From: Owenia fusiformis
Taxonomy: Eukaryota; Annelida; Polychaeta; Sabellida; Oweniidae
Assembly: GCA_903813345.2 (NCBI GenBank)
Contig: CAIIXF020000001.1
Location: forward strand, 32,652,556-32,716,555
Direction of reading: 5' to 3'
DNA: 64,000 nt
A program made the translations under genes and the position numbers. Positions 33,970 through 45,097 of the stretch are shown here, piece after piece (the first letter of the stretch is position 1; each line of letters begins with the position of its first letter). A model generated the notes under the pieces. It was not told the DNA's origin, made no database searches, and was given only the letters and a program-made list of their open reading frames with translations.

Positions 33970-34663
33970 TCACACCAAACTAGTTCTCACTACGTTCTCG
34001 AAAACGGGCTTCAACTGTGTACGAACGGACTGGACGTACTTAGAACCGTTTGGGGTCTATTTACAAACTTCATCGAACGTACTTGAAAGGGTAGGTCCTC
34101 TAGAACTTAGAACATGCTCAAAATGCTCTCGTGGTCGTCACGCTCTACAATTAGAACGAGTGACAACGTACTAACGACGAGCTGGACGTACTACGAACGG
34201 AACCGTCGTACTTCAATCCTACTAGGGACGTTTTTACAACGAGTTGAACTGTCTGAGGACGTATTGAGAACGAGGTAGAACTAATTGCAAACGGGTTTAA
34301 ACTGATTAAGAACGTATTCAAGACTGCTTATGAACGAGTTAGCAAACATATAGCTATCACACCAAACAAGTTGCCACTGCGTTCTTCAAAACTGGTTTTA
34401 AACTGTGTGCGAACGGAATGAACGTAGCTGCAACTTTCTAAGGACTATTTACGAACTTCATGAACGTTGTCAGACTAAGGGACGCGTTATACGACGTTGC
34501 ACACCGACGTGGTGCGACCTGAACTAACTGGGAATGAGATGGAAGTATTGAAGACTGTTTATGAACGAAGTAGCTAATTATTTTCCGACCACAGCCAGAT
34601 TGAGCCCGTTTTACGACGTTTTTGTAGGACTGGCAAGAACGAGTAAGAACTAGTTTGGTGTGA
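33970..34663. mobile_element. dimeric MITE with TCACACCAAACTAGTTCT ends, TA-flanked
   Basis: The ends TCACACCAAACTAGTTCT (33,970) and its reverse complement (ending at 34,663) are nearly perfect for 23 bases and lie between TA dinucleotides. A second left-end copy (TCACACCAAACAAGTT) starts at 34,357 after a TA and is followed by diverged versions of the same text (AACTGTGTGCGAACGGAATG against AACTGTGTACGAACGGACTG). The unit is thus a head-to-tail dimer. It is dense in GAACG/CGTTC words. The minus-strand ORF at 34,438-34,893 is incidental. Confidence 0.82.
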
Positions 34664-34665
34664 TA

Positions 34666-37600
34666 GGGGGGTAAAGCAAAACTGTCAACATAGATCCAGT
34701 AGACCGTAGAATTTTTTTTAACCAAAATGTTGATGGATCTCTTGAAAATAATGAGAATGAGAACGCTTAATAGAAAACAAACCTGGATATGCAGGGTGTC
34801 TTGAAACTTCACTTGTGCAACATCATTTTTCATAGGATAAATTAGTTGTGATGATCGGTTTTGAATAATGATCACTGGGAAGATTTCAGACAAGAGCGTA
34901 TATCATATAATGTTTATTGATGATATGTTGACATTGCTGATCGTTATTGACATCGCTGATGGCGAATAAATACCAAAAGGTAACGCTTTGCGCGAATGTC
35001 ACTCGTGATGAATTTCTGATGGAACTTCGAATTCTCACTACGACATAATAACCATTTAACAAGATATTGTATGACCACTATCAGATAATTAAACGAGTTG
35101 TTGTAACTTCACAATTTACATTTTTTGTTTACAATCGCATGAGACATACGAGCCCGGGTATGTGAGGCTGATCTGAACAATAGTTCTGTCAAAAAATGAT
35201 TAAATCAAATTACATAAGATTCGGAATGAAAGTGCCCCGTCCATATTTTATATTTGATTAAAAATGATTAGTGCATTGGGCAAATAGAATCCTTTTATTG
35301 CAGTTAATTCAAAATATTCCTATGCTGGCTGTACTTCAAAACTTTCTACCATTGACGTCATTGATTTGACTCATTTGCATACAACCAATCAGCGCGCCGG
35401 AAATTATCGATTTTCTTAACTTTGTGGAAAGGTGAATAGTTGCACCCTCATAGGCCTATAGTTTCACACTCTGCCGGGAAGTAGCTATTGCCCTATATCC
35501 TGGCGCTTAGCTGTTGAAAATACAACATTTAACAAACCCGCATTACATCTCTGACACACATCCAAGAATGGGATAAACACTCTACTATACCTAGCACCTA
35601 GAAATGCATAAGATACTTTGTTTGTCTAATTGAATTGTTTAATATATTTTTGAAAGTGCCTTACTAACATCTAACTTTCAACCGATAAACCATTCATAAG
35701 GAACAGACAAGTAAAAACAAATACATAGTCATTACAAATAAGCCAAATGGGTTGCTCATGAACACCAAATGCAAGGTATAGTAGAGTGATAAAGAACAAT
35801 AGGATAAAGCTTTAGTTACTTCATTGGGTGTACATGTAACAATTATACCCTGATTCCAACAAACAGTACGTGCCCGCTAAACGCAGTGATTTTTAACAAT
35901 GTCCCACGTTCGATGCCATGCAGTATAATTTATACAATGATCTGAACAGGCCCCTGTTATACTAACGAGACAACACTCGTTCTCTTTGTAAATCTTCATT
36001 CGTTCATAACATAAATGACGATCGATGGCTTCATTGGGAAGATTCAGGAAATTAGAAATAATTTATTGCGCTCCAGAATGATCCACGCGCTGCTTCTCTC
36101 TCTTGTGAACATAGACATCGAACAGTTAAGAACGGAATGATGGCGTTATGCCGTAATAATAGAATGATATATCACTATATAATGTTTTTATCATCTACGA
36201 CCTCGTTCCAACGGTATTTGACCATCAGATATTTGCATTACAGTAATAGAGGAGTTTCTTTATAACTTTGAGATCTCACTTATTCTCGGTTGTTCGTGAG
36301 ATTTTAAGAGATTTGCACATTAAACCTCTAATAGCTTACCTTTCCTTCTTTTTAATAGCGTATTTGAATTCAGTGAAAAGTTTTCTACAACATTTAACTT
36401 TGATTTATGTCGTTTAAATCATTTTGCATGAATTTTGCAACTAGTCTAAAACAAATCTGGGTCAAATCTCCTTTAATGCAATGTTAAATTTCTTTAAATC
36501 TTGGTTTATTCGTGTTACACAATATGATTTATCACAGTATGTACATTAATAAGGTCATCCCGGCCCATAGTATGCCATTTGAGTTTCAAACACCTTTTGA
36601 TAAATCATGAAATTAAAGGGACAAAGTGCTGAAATGAACTTTTGATCTTCATAGTATTTCCAATGGATAAATAAGTACCTGATCTTTCACTTGACACCAA
36701 AAATAGCTCAAACAGACCACATCAGACTTGACACTAGATCATGGGAAAATATTTTGGATCTATCAATTTATATATGTGTCAAGTTTTTAGCAATGCCATA
36801 GAAAGATGGCATTGTTGTTTGCATTGATCATCCATTCATTTTTGATAGGATTTTCAAGCAAACGCCATCTTTTAATCCAAGAGTTATTTAAAACATACAT
36901 TTTTTGAAAAGTGGTAATTCACTTTTTCAATCTCTGAACTTCAAATGCCGTTTTCTATGCGAATAATTTTTTTTCACTTCAGGATTATCCCAAATTAAAG
37001 TTTTTATCATATTTGATTGACTGTGTGAGTGACATGTCTCAAATAATATTTTGTCCCTTTTCCTTCAAAAATAGGCGCATTGCCTGTTTAAGTGACTATC
37101 GCAAGTTTTTAACATGGAAGTCTATGGCAGTCTGGCCCAACAGAAACAAAGAAAAACAAAGATGACATCTATTATATATCAAGTTTATTCATAAACATAT
37201 ATAGAAACTCCCTTAGGATGCAGTACCGGGTCGGTTTTCACATCTGTTTGCGCAGGTTTGACTTCCAGTTTGAGAAAGCTAGCTCCCAAGAACCTCATTT
37301 TCGCATTTAGTCTTATTCAAAAATTATAGTTTATTTCGATAATGGTGTTTCCAGAAAAGAATTAAATTGCAAACATTTTATCAAGCATATTTTATCCCTT
37401 TCACTTTTATGGGAAAACTTGTTCTTAAATCGCAATTAGTGGAAACGAAAACCAGGGTTCGAAAGATGCCAGCTCTATTGAAAACTCAAAAAAGTAAAAA
37501 GATTCATTTTGGGTAGGTAAAATAATTTTTTATTTTGTAATTACCAGACGGTCAATCCTCTTCATATTGCACTTGGATGATGATAACATCATAGTGATAC

Positions 37601-38132
37601 ATTGTAACAAATATGAGCAAAATCTAATGTCTGGAACTTTTTCTACGCTGACCTGGTACTGCATCCTTAATAGGCTTATTAAATATCATTGTATACACAA
37701 TGAAGTTATTTTCCATAATCGTAAGTTCAGTAAGATTGTGGCCACACTTCTTGGAGCGCATTGTTAGATACAGACTAGTCGGTAGATATAGGTAGTCAAG
37801 AGCAATGTTTATTTTCCGTAACATCCGTCGTTCCCAGGAATCAGCTATGACAGGCAATTTGCACTCCGGAATAATTGTCACAAATGGCGGACATAACCGT
37901 CGATTCAACTCTTTGCCTTGCCGGGCCAGTTCTAGGGGTTTTAGTGCTAGTTTAGAAGGCGTTTATTTTACTATATCGACCTGACAAATGTGTGACGTCA
38001 TAGTGGTGGTCCATATGGACCGGTCTAGAATATATTCTGGACCGGCAATTTTCCCCGGGAAATTAGATATCGTTCAATGCGTAAGATTTTCTTGCTGTTT
38101 CAGTCCTGGTCGTTAACGGTGGTAATAATACT
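34666..38132. other. intergenic, no gene recognised
   Basis: No coding domain was seen over about 3.4 kb. AAAGGGACAAAGTGCTG at about 36,615 and a partial complement near 37,055 hint at another eroded MITE without convincing ends. A dense group of promoter-type motifs at 35,353-35,402 is listed separately. Confidence 0.4.
35353..35402 (+). promoter_or_regulatory. cluster of consensus transcription-factor sites
   Basis: Within 50 bases: TGACGTCA (CRE, 35,353-35,360), TGACTCA (AP-1, 35,368-35,374), ATTTGCAT (POU octamer, 35,373-35,380), CCAATCA (NF-Y type, from 35,385) and CCGGAAA (ETS type, from about 35,397). Each is an exact animal consensus. No gene start was recognised nearby, so promoter or enhancer function is inference only. 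Confidence 0.3.
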
Positions 38133-38233
38133 AATAACGTCATTTCTGCGAGCGATATAGTGAAATATTGGACCTTGGGCCTTCGGCCCTTGGTCCAATA
38201 TTTCACTATATCGCCCTTAGAAATGACGTTATT
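38133..38233. repeat. 101-bp near-perfect palindrome
   Basis: Two 49-base arms, starting AATAACGTCATTTCTGCGAG on the left, meet at GGGCC-TTC-GGCCC with about five mismatches. The core GATATAGTGAAATATTGGAC is fully paired. This is a hairpin MITE or palindromic repeat. Confidence 0.92.
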
Positions 38234-38804
38234 GTACTAAACACTTGATCCTCGTTTCTTCGGATCTTATCGTATGGTGTCGTGAATCGCCACAATATAA
38301 TGTCTTCGATATCGTCAATGACAACGGAATCTGAATTCCCAAAGACAACGGCATATGGTAGTATATGACAACGGACTATGGTGGATATATTGCATTGGAA
38401 CATTGGACAAATAACAACGGAAACTAGACGTATGAGGAGTTGAGTGCTTGAACATTTTAGAATTGTATGTAATCGAATGCAAAATAAACGCCCAGTGGGC
38501 GTTTTTGAAGAAACAAAGTGTGAAATATATACCATGCTATTATCTTTAATGACAGCGTTATGTGGATGGGACTGAGGATAAGTTCAGGTTTAGGCTTTGG
38601 TCATATGGACATTAAAGATTTGTTTGATTTATAATTAAAACCAAATCTTTACTTTCATTTGGTATTATTCCAGAGAAATTTCGTGTTATCATTCTAAATT
38701 TGCCTCTATTTTCAATAATCTTTCTCATCTTCATCTCTTCTTCTTCATGATGTTCTAGTAAGGTGATTTATAATGTTTTGAAATTTAAGAGTTCGTAGTA
38801 GTGC
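38234..38804. other. intergenic, nothing recognised
   Basis: No gene; the 109-codon reverse ORF at 38,206-38,535 starts in the palindrome and has no domain. Confidence 0.45.
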
Positions 38805-39258
38805 AGTCAGTTAGGTCAATAAAACCATAGAATTGCACATGCTATATATAAAGCACCATTTTTTGACCAAAGTATCTTTGGTACATATATTTTTGATATC
38901 TAACGAAGTTGTGTTGAAAAGTCCTCCCAGTTGATGATAGCAGGCTTCGAAAATCTTGCCCATTTACATTGAGCTCCATGTTAATTCATCAATCTTCAAA
39001 AGACCCCCTGCAGAACAGTTCTAAAGTAATAAAGCCCATATTTCTAGTATCTTACAATAACATGATTATCTTCAAAATAAGAAGGGTTGTTTTTTTCTTT
39101 TGCCTAGTTCCAAAGATATTGGCATTTGAATTTTGGAAAATCCCCATTGGCTGCCATTATAAACCGCTATCAATATGGCTTTATTAAAGTGTCCTTTTCT
39201 CAAAAAGTCTACTATGACATTTTCTAATATTGTAGATTTCTGTAGTTGATATATTGGC
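38805..39258 (+). repeat. dispersed repeat R1, copy split by a TTAA element
   Basis: Key phrases are CCATGTTAATTCATCAATCT, CTTACAATAACATGATTATC, AAGAAGGGTTGTT, CCAAAGATATTGGC and GAAAATCCCCATTGGC. The same text occurs at 41.3-43.05 kb and, inverted, at 62,965-63,290. At 39,259 the repeat is cut by the 2-kb TTAA element and resumes at 41,286. Confidence 0.85.
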
Positions 39259-39262
39259 TTAA

Positions 39263-41281
39263 GGATATACCAGTGTAACCTCCGAAAAAATCGACCATTT
39301 TCAACCTCAACGAAACTAGGTTTTTATTATAGACCTAGATGTAGTGATTCGAAAAATGTAATAAAAAAGGTAGGTCAACGGATTAGTTTTTTCATGAGAA
39401 GCTTCTGAAAATAGGTGTGACGTTATCATCATTTTAACATTTGAGGCGCCATTGATTCCAAAGCAAAAAAACATATTTTCCTATATTTCGTCGATAAAAT
39501 GATGATTTGGGGAGTATTGACGATTTTTTCGAGCCTAGACAAACTTCCTTTATACATAATTACATTGTTTCGAATATTGGTACACTCAGGACATTTTTCT
39601 TACTTTTTTCACTTAAAGTGTTACCCCTACCCCAACACTATTTGTGAATTTTTGTAACGTTTTTCCATTAAAAACACATCTTTTTCATTTTCGCATTTTG
39701 ACACGTTTTGAATCGAAAATTACGCAAATTTCCAATGGATTGTGGTATTTTTTTTATTTGCTTATTCTAAAGAAGGTGTTCTCATGTTTATTTTGATATA
39801 AAAAAAACATAGGGTCAACGGTCTGTTTTACGCTTGAAAATGCCGTTGAAGATAGGTGTACTTTAACAATGATACAAAAGCCACTGGTCAATTCGCGTCA
39901 TAATTTCAATAAATATATGACGTCTTTCTCAAGAATTAACAAAATCGACTGCTCACAAAAACATAAACTAGCTAAGTCCACATGATAAACATAATTTCAA
40001 AATATTATAAATTATGAATAAATTGAGGGATAGATGCCCCAGTAAGACATTCATTCAATAAACGATGATTTAAAATGGCTAATGATAGCCATATTTGACT
40101 CCTATTCTAATATGATAATATTTCTGTTCATTTTTCGGGAAAGGATAACGTTACATTTGAGGTTAACAATTGTGAAAACTCAACATGTCCTGTCTTAATG
40201 GACTGCCTTCACAAGTATAACCTCACAGATCAGGCATGAATGATTTCACTCGTGATATATAGCATGCGTGCTTAGATGATTTTCGGATGGGGTTGTACAT
40301 TCCCTGTGCATTCCTCACCCCGAGGTCCCCACTTATGTAAAGCTGTCGGATTTGAGCAAGATACGTCTACTGAATATAGTACACGGATAATGTGTTTCTG
40401 TGAACGGTATGGACGTTTTTCGCATTGTATCCGGCATGTCCGATCATGGTCGTTAATACTCACTGGGAAAATATTTTTAACTGGTAACTATAATTATAAA
40501 AATATAGAATAATAACATAAATTGAACAAAGGTTTGAATGGCTTGTTTGACATGTTTGATGGTATTTGTTTTGACAGAAAGGAAAAACGAAACAAGGTAA
40601 TGATTTCAATAGAAATACCTATAAATGAATGTTCATGCACGGACTATAAGTGTCCGTGGTTCATGTAATAAGTGTATACATGAATTATAGAAATTCCGAA
40701 ATAGAATACTGTATTTTACAGTTGCCCGTTTTGATATTAAATACCCCTGGTCAATACATAGGCTATAGACTATAACTTAATGAAAACTCATACAGACTGT
40801 AGCGAAATAAGAAGCAAGTTACAAATTAGATTTGTCGTGTTTGTAATACATGGGCACACACACATATACTGCTGGTATAAACGAAAGAAACGGACACGAA
40901 ACTGGAATGAAACAGGAATATACAAAAAATTACGGAATAATTTGGAAGAATTGATGACGTATAGTTCATTTGTTTGTTTATTTGTTGATGGGGCAATATG
41001 TCACTGACGTCACAGATAATGCTATCATATTCCAATAACCCATTAACAAAAGTGTTATATGACGTCATGATAAAACAACATTGAAAATGAGAATCTCTTA
41101 GTTGCTATGGATTACTATGTCGTAAAGCGTCATATATCGTCATTCTGCGTCCATGATATTTAATTCAGAACACTTGTCAAACGTGAAGTTAACAAACGAG
41201 CTTTAGATAGAGGTGTTAATTTTCTATTTTTGTAATTTAAAAATATATCACCATTGTCGTAAGGGTTACACTGGTATATCC
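39263..41281. mobile_element. 2,019-bp element, 18-bp perfect TIRs, TTAA duplication
   Basis: The left end GGATATACCAGTGTAACC and the right end (its exact complement, ending at 41,281) are flanked by TTAA at 39,259-39,262 and 41,282-41,285. Setting it aside joins two halves of an R1 repeat, which confirms the borders. TTAA duplications are typical of piggyBac and Kolobok; purine-first ends favour Kolobok from what I recall of that group. No transposase motif was seen, so it is non-autonomous. Confidence 0.9.
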
Positions 41282-41285
41282 TTAA

Positions 41286-43053
41286 AAGAAATCAAACAGG
41301 CACATTTCTAAAAATTTCTTATTTTTAATATATTTAGCCGTGAAGTTGTATAAAAAACCTATATTGAGCCCCATGTTAATTCATCAATCTTCAAAATACC
41401 CCCTGCAGAACATTTCTAAAGTAATAAAGCCAATATTCCTAGCATCTTACAATAACATGATCATCTTCAAAATAAGAAGGGTTGTTTTTTCTTTTGCCTC
41501 GTTCCAAAGATATTGGTGTTTGGATTTTGGAAAATCCCCATTGGCCACCATTATTAACCGCTATCAATATGTCTTTACTAAAGTGTCATTTTCTCATAAA
41601 CTTCACTATGGAATTTTCTTATATTGCACATTTCTATAGCTAATATATTGACTTTAAAAAAATCGAACAGGCACATTTTCAAAAAGTTCCTATTTTTAAT
41701 ATATTTAGCTGTGAATTTGTATAAAAAGTCCTATACTGAGCCCCATGTTAATTTATCAATCCTCAAAAAAACCTGCAAAACAGTTCAAAAATGATAAAAC
41801 CTATATTCTTTGTATGTTACAATAACATGATTATCTTCATAATAAGAAGGGTTGCTCTTTTTCTTTTACTTAGTTCCAAAGATATTGGCGTTTGAATTTT
41901 GGAAAATCCCCATTGGCTACCATTACAAACCGCTGTCAATATGTCTACTAAAGTGTCATTTTCTCAAAATGTCCACTATGGAATTATCTAATATTGCAGA
42001 TTTCTATAGTTTATGTAGTGACTTAAAAAACGTATGCTTCTCAGGTGAAATGTGGTTCCTTTAGGAGTAAAGAGGCATGTGGATTAAAAAAGGTTACCAT
42101 ATTCTTTCCGTCCCGTGGCCAAAACGTTTAAAGCAATTTTTAAAATGGAACCTATAAAATTGATTGTTTAGACGCCTATTTGATAATTTTCAGCATTTAG
42201 TAAGAAATACGTCTCGATATTAAGGTAGCCAGCCATTGTAGAATAAAATTAAAAATGGCATCTTTTGAAATAAAAATACAGTAGATTTTTAGAGTATTAT
42301 CACATAGGCGAAAGATACACCCTCAGCACTCATTTCAAGAAATACTATTTTTTTGATTTCTTTCAAGTTTATAAACTAAAGCTGCTTTTTCGTATTTAAT
42401 TGGAGTTCAATTGCACATTCTATATATGAAGCAATTTTTTATTGATATCTACCGAGGAAGTGTTGAAATGTGCATAAAATCTGCATAAGAAAGAACATTA
42501 AAAAAAGTACACATACAATTTTAATTGCTAAATATATTATAAATAAGATTTTTTTAGAAATGTGCCTGTTCAAGTTAATATATTAACTATAGAAATCTAC
42601 AAGATTAGAAAAGATCATAGTAGACTTATTGATAGCAGTTTATAATGGCAGCCAACGGGGATTTTCAAAAATTGAAACGCCAATATCTTCGGAACTAGCC
42701 AAAAGAAAAATAACAACCCTTCTTATTTCGAAGGTAATCATGTGATTGTAAGATGTATGGGCTTTGTTACTCTAGAACTGTTCTGTTTTATAGATCGAAA
42801 AATTACATGGGGCTCAATATAGTTTTTTATACAACTTAATGACTAAATATATTAAAAATAAGAATTTTTTAGAAATGTGCCTGTTTGATTTATTTTAAGT
42901 CAATATATCAACTATAGAAATCTACAATATTAGAAAATTTCATAGTAGATTTTTTGAGAAAAGGACGCTTTATAAAGCTATATTGATAGCAGTTTATAAT
43001 GGCAGCCAACGGGGATTCTCCAAAATTCTAACTCCTATATCTTTGGAACTAGG
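41286..43053. repeat. R1 repeat cluster with plus and minus copies
   Basis: Plus-strand units of about 370 bp run from 41,286 to about 42,030. Minus-strand units occupy about 42,430-43,053, marked by TGGCAGCCAACGGGGATT at 42,646 and 43,002. The two groups face each other and form a large imperfect inverted repeat. LINE copy 2 interrupts the last minus copy just after GGAACTAGG at 43,053. Confidence 0.8.
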
Positions 43054-43095
43054 TCACAGGAACCATCTATCCGGCCTAATACCAATGCTATAGAT

Positions 43096-45053
43096 ATGGA
43101 GGACAGTCAAATGCTCTTTAGCAACATGTCATCCACACTCTCAGGATCTGATCCAGACATGTCTCAATCACTGCTCCTGCCAAATCATAATAAAACAACT
43201 GATGAAACTGTAGAGACTATCACCCTATAGGACACACAGCCTTCTAGCCATGATCTGAATACAACCCCCTCCCAGCCAACAACAGGTGATTTACACATGA
43301 CAGAAACACAGACAGACACACCCGAGCCACCATCCCCACCCCCAGTTTTGTGTCACTGTGCAAAGGCTCTATATCATATGAAGGAGAAAACAAAAAACTC
43401 AGAAGTAAAATCATCCAACAAGCTGCCAAAATAGATGATCTCCTACAGCGTGTAGAAGTAAATGAACTTCAGAGGAAGGATGAAGCAGAAAAACAACAGT
43501 TACTCTTTGACAATAGAGTCAGAGACCTTGACAATGAACTCTCAACAGTTAGAAATGAGCTTAGGATCAAAGAAAAAGAATTTTCTGGATTACAGGCTGA
43601 TCTCAAAACAACCTTTAACAAAAACCTTGTGTTAATGGCAAAGCTGGAGAAACATGAAAAACAAAGACACAATGCATCCCTACCACAAAGCTTAAAGGGT
43701 GACGATTAGCATCCCGTATAAAAACAATATGGCGGCTCCAGGCGAATCAACTGGATCAGTCCATTTTTAAGAAATAAGGGGAGTTCTGTAAAATCAAGTT
43801 TATTGAAATTGTCTTTAAGATAAAGTAATCCGTTTATAATGATTTTGAAAACGTTATCCAAAGAGTGATTGCGTTCAAAGAATACATGTACAACAGCCAA
43901 TATAAATCCTTGTATTGGAAACCGGTTTGTCTTGCTTTGTTTCATTTGTAGGATATTTCATATGCCAAGCTGTGTGCTATTACGTTATGGGGAAATTTAG
44001 ATGCAAATTTTTCCTTGTTATACACAAATAGAAGATCCTGAAACTTCACCCATAAATGTGGAATTGATTTGTCAAAATAAAAATCACCCTTTTATAAATG
44101 TGTGACGATCTATAATATACTTATGCTATATAACAGTTAGAGGTGTTGACACAACGACCTCGAACCTGTGAACCCTTGAGTATTATTACGGGATCGGGCC
44201 TTTTATACTAAACGGTGAGCAACACCAGAAACGAGCGTTCGATTTGCTAAACGATATGCGTCACCCTTTAAATGAGAACTCTACTAAAACCACAGCCAAA
44301 CAACAGTCAGCAACAAAACAACAAAAAGCAATACCAACACCCAAGAGACCTATAACACCTCCTTCAACTACATCACCTGCTACAAAGGTGCAAGGGAAGG
44401 CATCATCGCCACCCCCACCCCCTCCCCCTCCCACAGTGCATATTATGTACAGCTCAAATGGAAAAAAACTTGCTGGTATAATGAAAGGCAAGGAAAGCAG
44501 AATCAAGGTGACATCTTCAGTGTACAGTGGAGCCCGAGTAGAAGATGCCACCCATGTGATACAAAATGGAGACATACCAACTTCTACAGATTATAAAATC
44601 CTAGGATTTGGAACAAACAACGTTCAAACTGATACCCCACAAGAGATTATCTATGGACTTAAAAATCTCATACAGACTGCACGAAACCGCCACAAAACAT
44701 CAAAACTCATCCTTGCTGGACTACACCATAGAGGTGATTCTAATTCTGATGAACAGATTTACCAGATGAACTGTAACATTGATCAGATTAACTGTGCAAT
44801 GGAAGCGTTTTGCCATCAACAACATGTCGGTTTCATTGACATCAACAAGATCAATAGATCAACTGCCAACCACCCAAACTTTAGTGTTCTCTTTAGAGAT
44901 AGATTGCATTTCAACTTCCAGGGTAGAGACAGCATGGTGAATGCAATGATTTCAACCATGAAGAATGGACTTTCAACAGGCTTGAGGACTTATTCCTCAG
45001 TCCTAGCTGAAAGGGTAAACCCTCATAATTCTCGATACATCCCCAAGTTTTAA
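43096..45053 (+). pseudogene. LINE ORF1: coiled coil plus SGNH-hydrolase-like domain
   Basis: The likely start is ATG 43,096 (MEDSQMLFSNMSS). An in-frame TAG at 43,228-43,230 and a frameshift near 43,350-43,400 break the N-terminus. Then follow a long heptad-rich coiled coil (about 43,380-43,680), the TTAA insertion, a basic Ser/Thr/Pro linker with eight prolines in a row, and a domain with SGNH-hydrolase features: a degenerate first block (VHIMYSSNGKKLAGIM, lacking GDS), ILGFGTNN at the third block, and DRLHFNFQGRDSM with the D-x-x-H of the fifth block. CR1/L2-group LINEs carry such esterase-like ORF1 proteins, thought to bind RNA or lipid. The frame runs through the insertion without shift. 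Confidence 0.75.
43696..44267. mobile_element. 572-bp TTAA-flanked MITE inside LINE ORF1
   Basis: The ends AGGGTGACG and CGTCACCCT are exact complements, flanked by TTAA at 43,692-43,695 and 44,268-44,271. Taking out the insert and one TTAA leaves the ORF1 frame continuous. The interior is non-coding; the reverse ORF at 43,706-43,945 has no domain. A piggyBac- or Kolobok-type TTAA MITE is inferred. Confidence 0.9.
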
Positions 45054-45097
45054 ACAGTGATCAGTGTGATTGCATCCATGATACTATTTTGGATACT

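Noticed and set aside
34438-34893. Reverse 151-codon ORF
   Set aside because: It overlaps the right half of the dimeric MITE and shows no domain.
36611-37070. Possible TTAA MITE with AAAGGGACAAA ends
   Set aside because: The right side lacks TTAA and the pairing is too short.
40272-40512. Overlapping ORFs in the 2-kb TTAA element as a transposase
   Set aside because: About 60-80 codons with no DDE-like or other transposase motif.
44261-44575. Reverse-strand 104-codon ORF with a Gly run
   Set aside because: It is the complement of the proline-rich linker of LINE ORF1.
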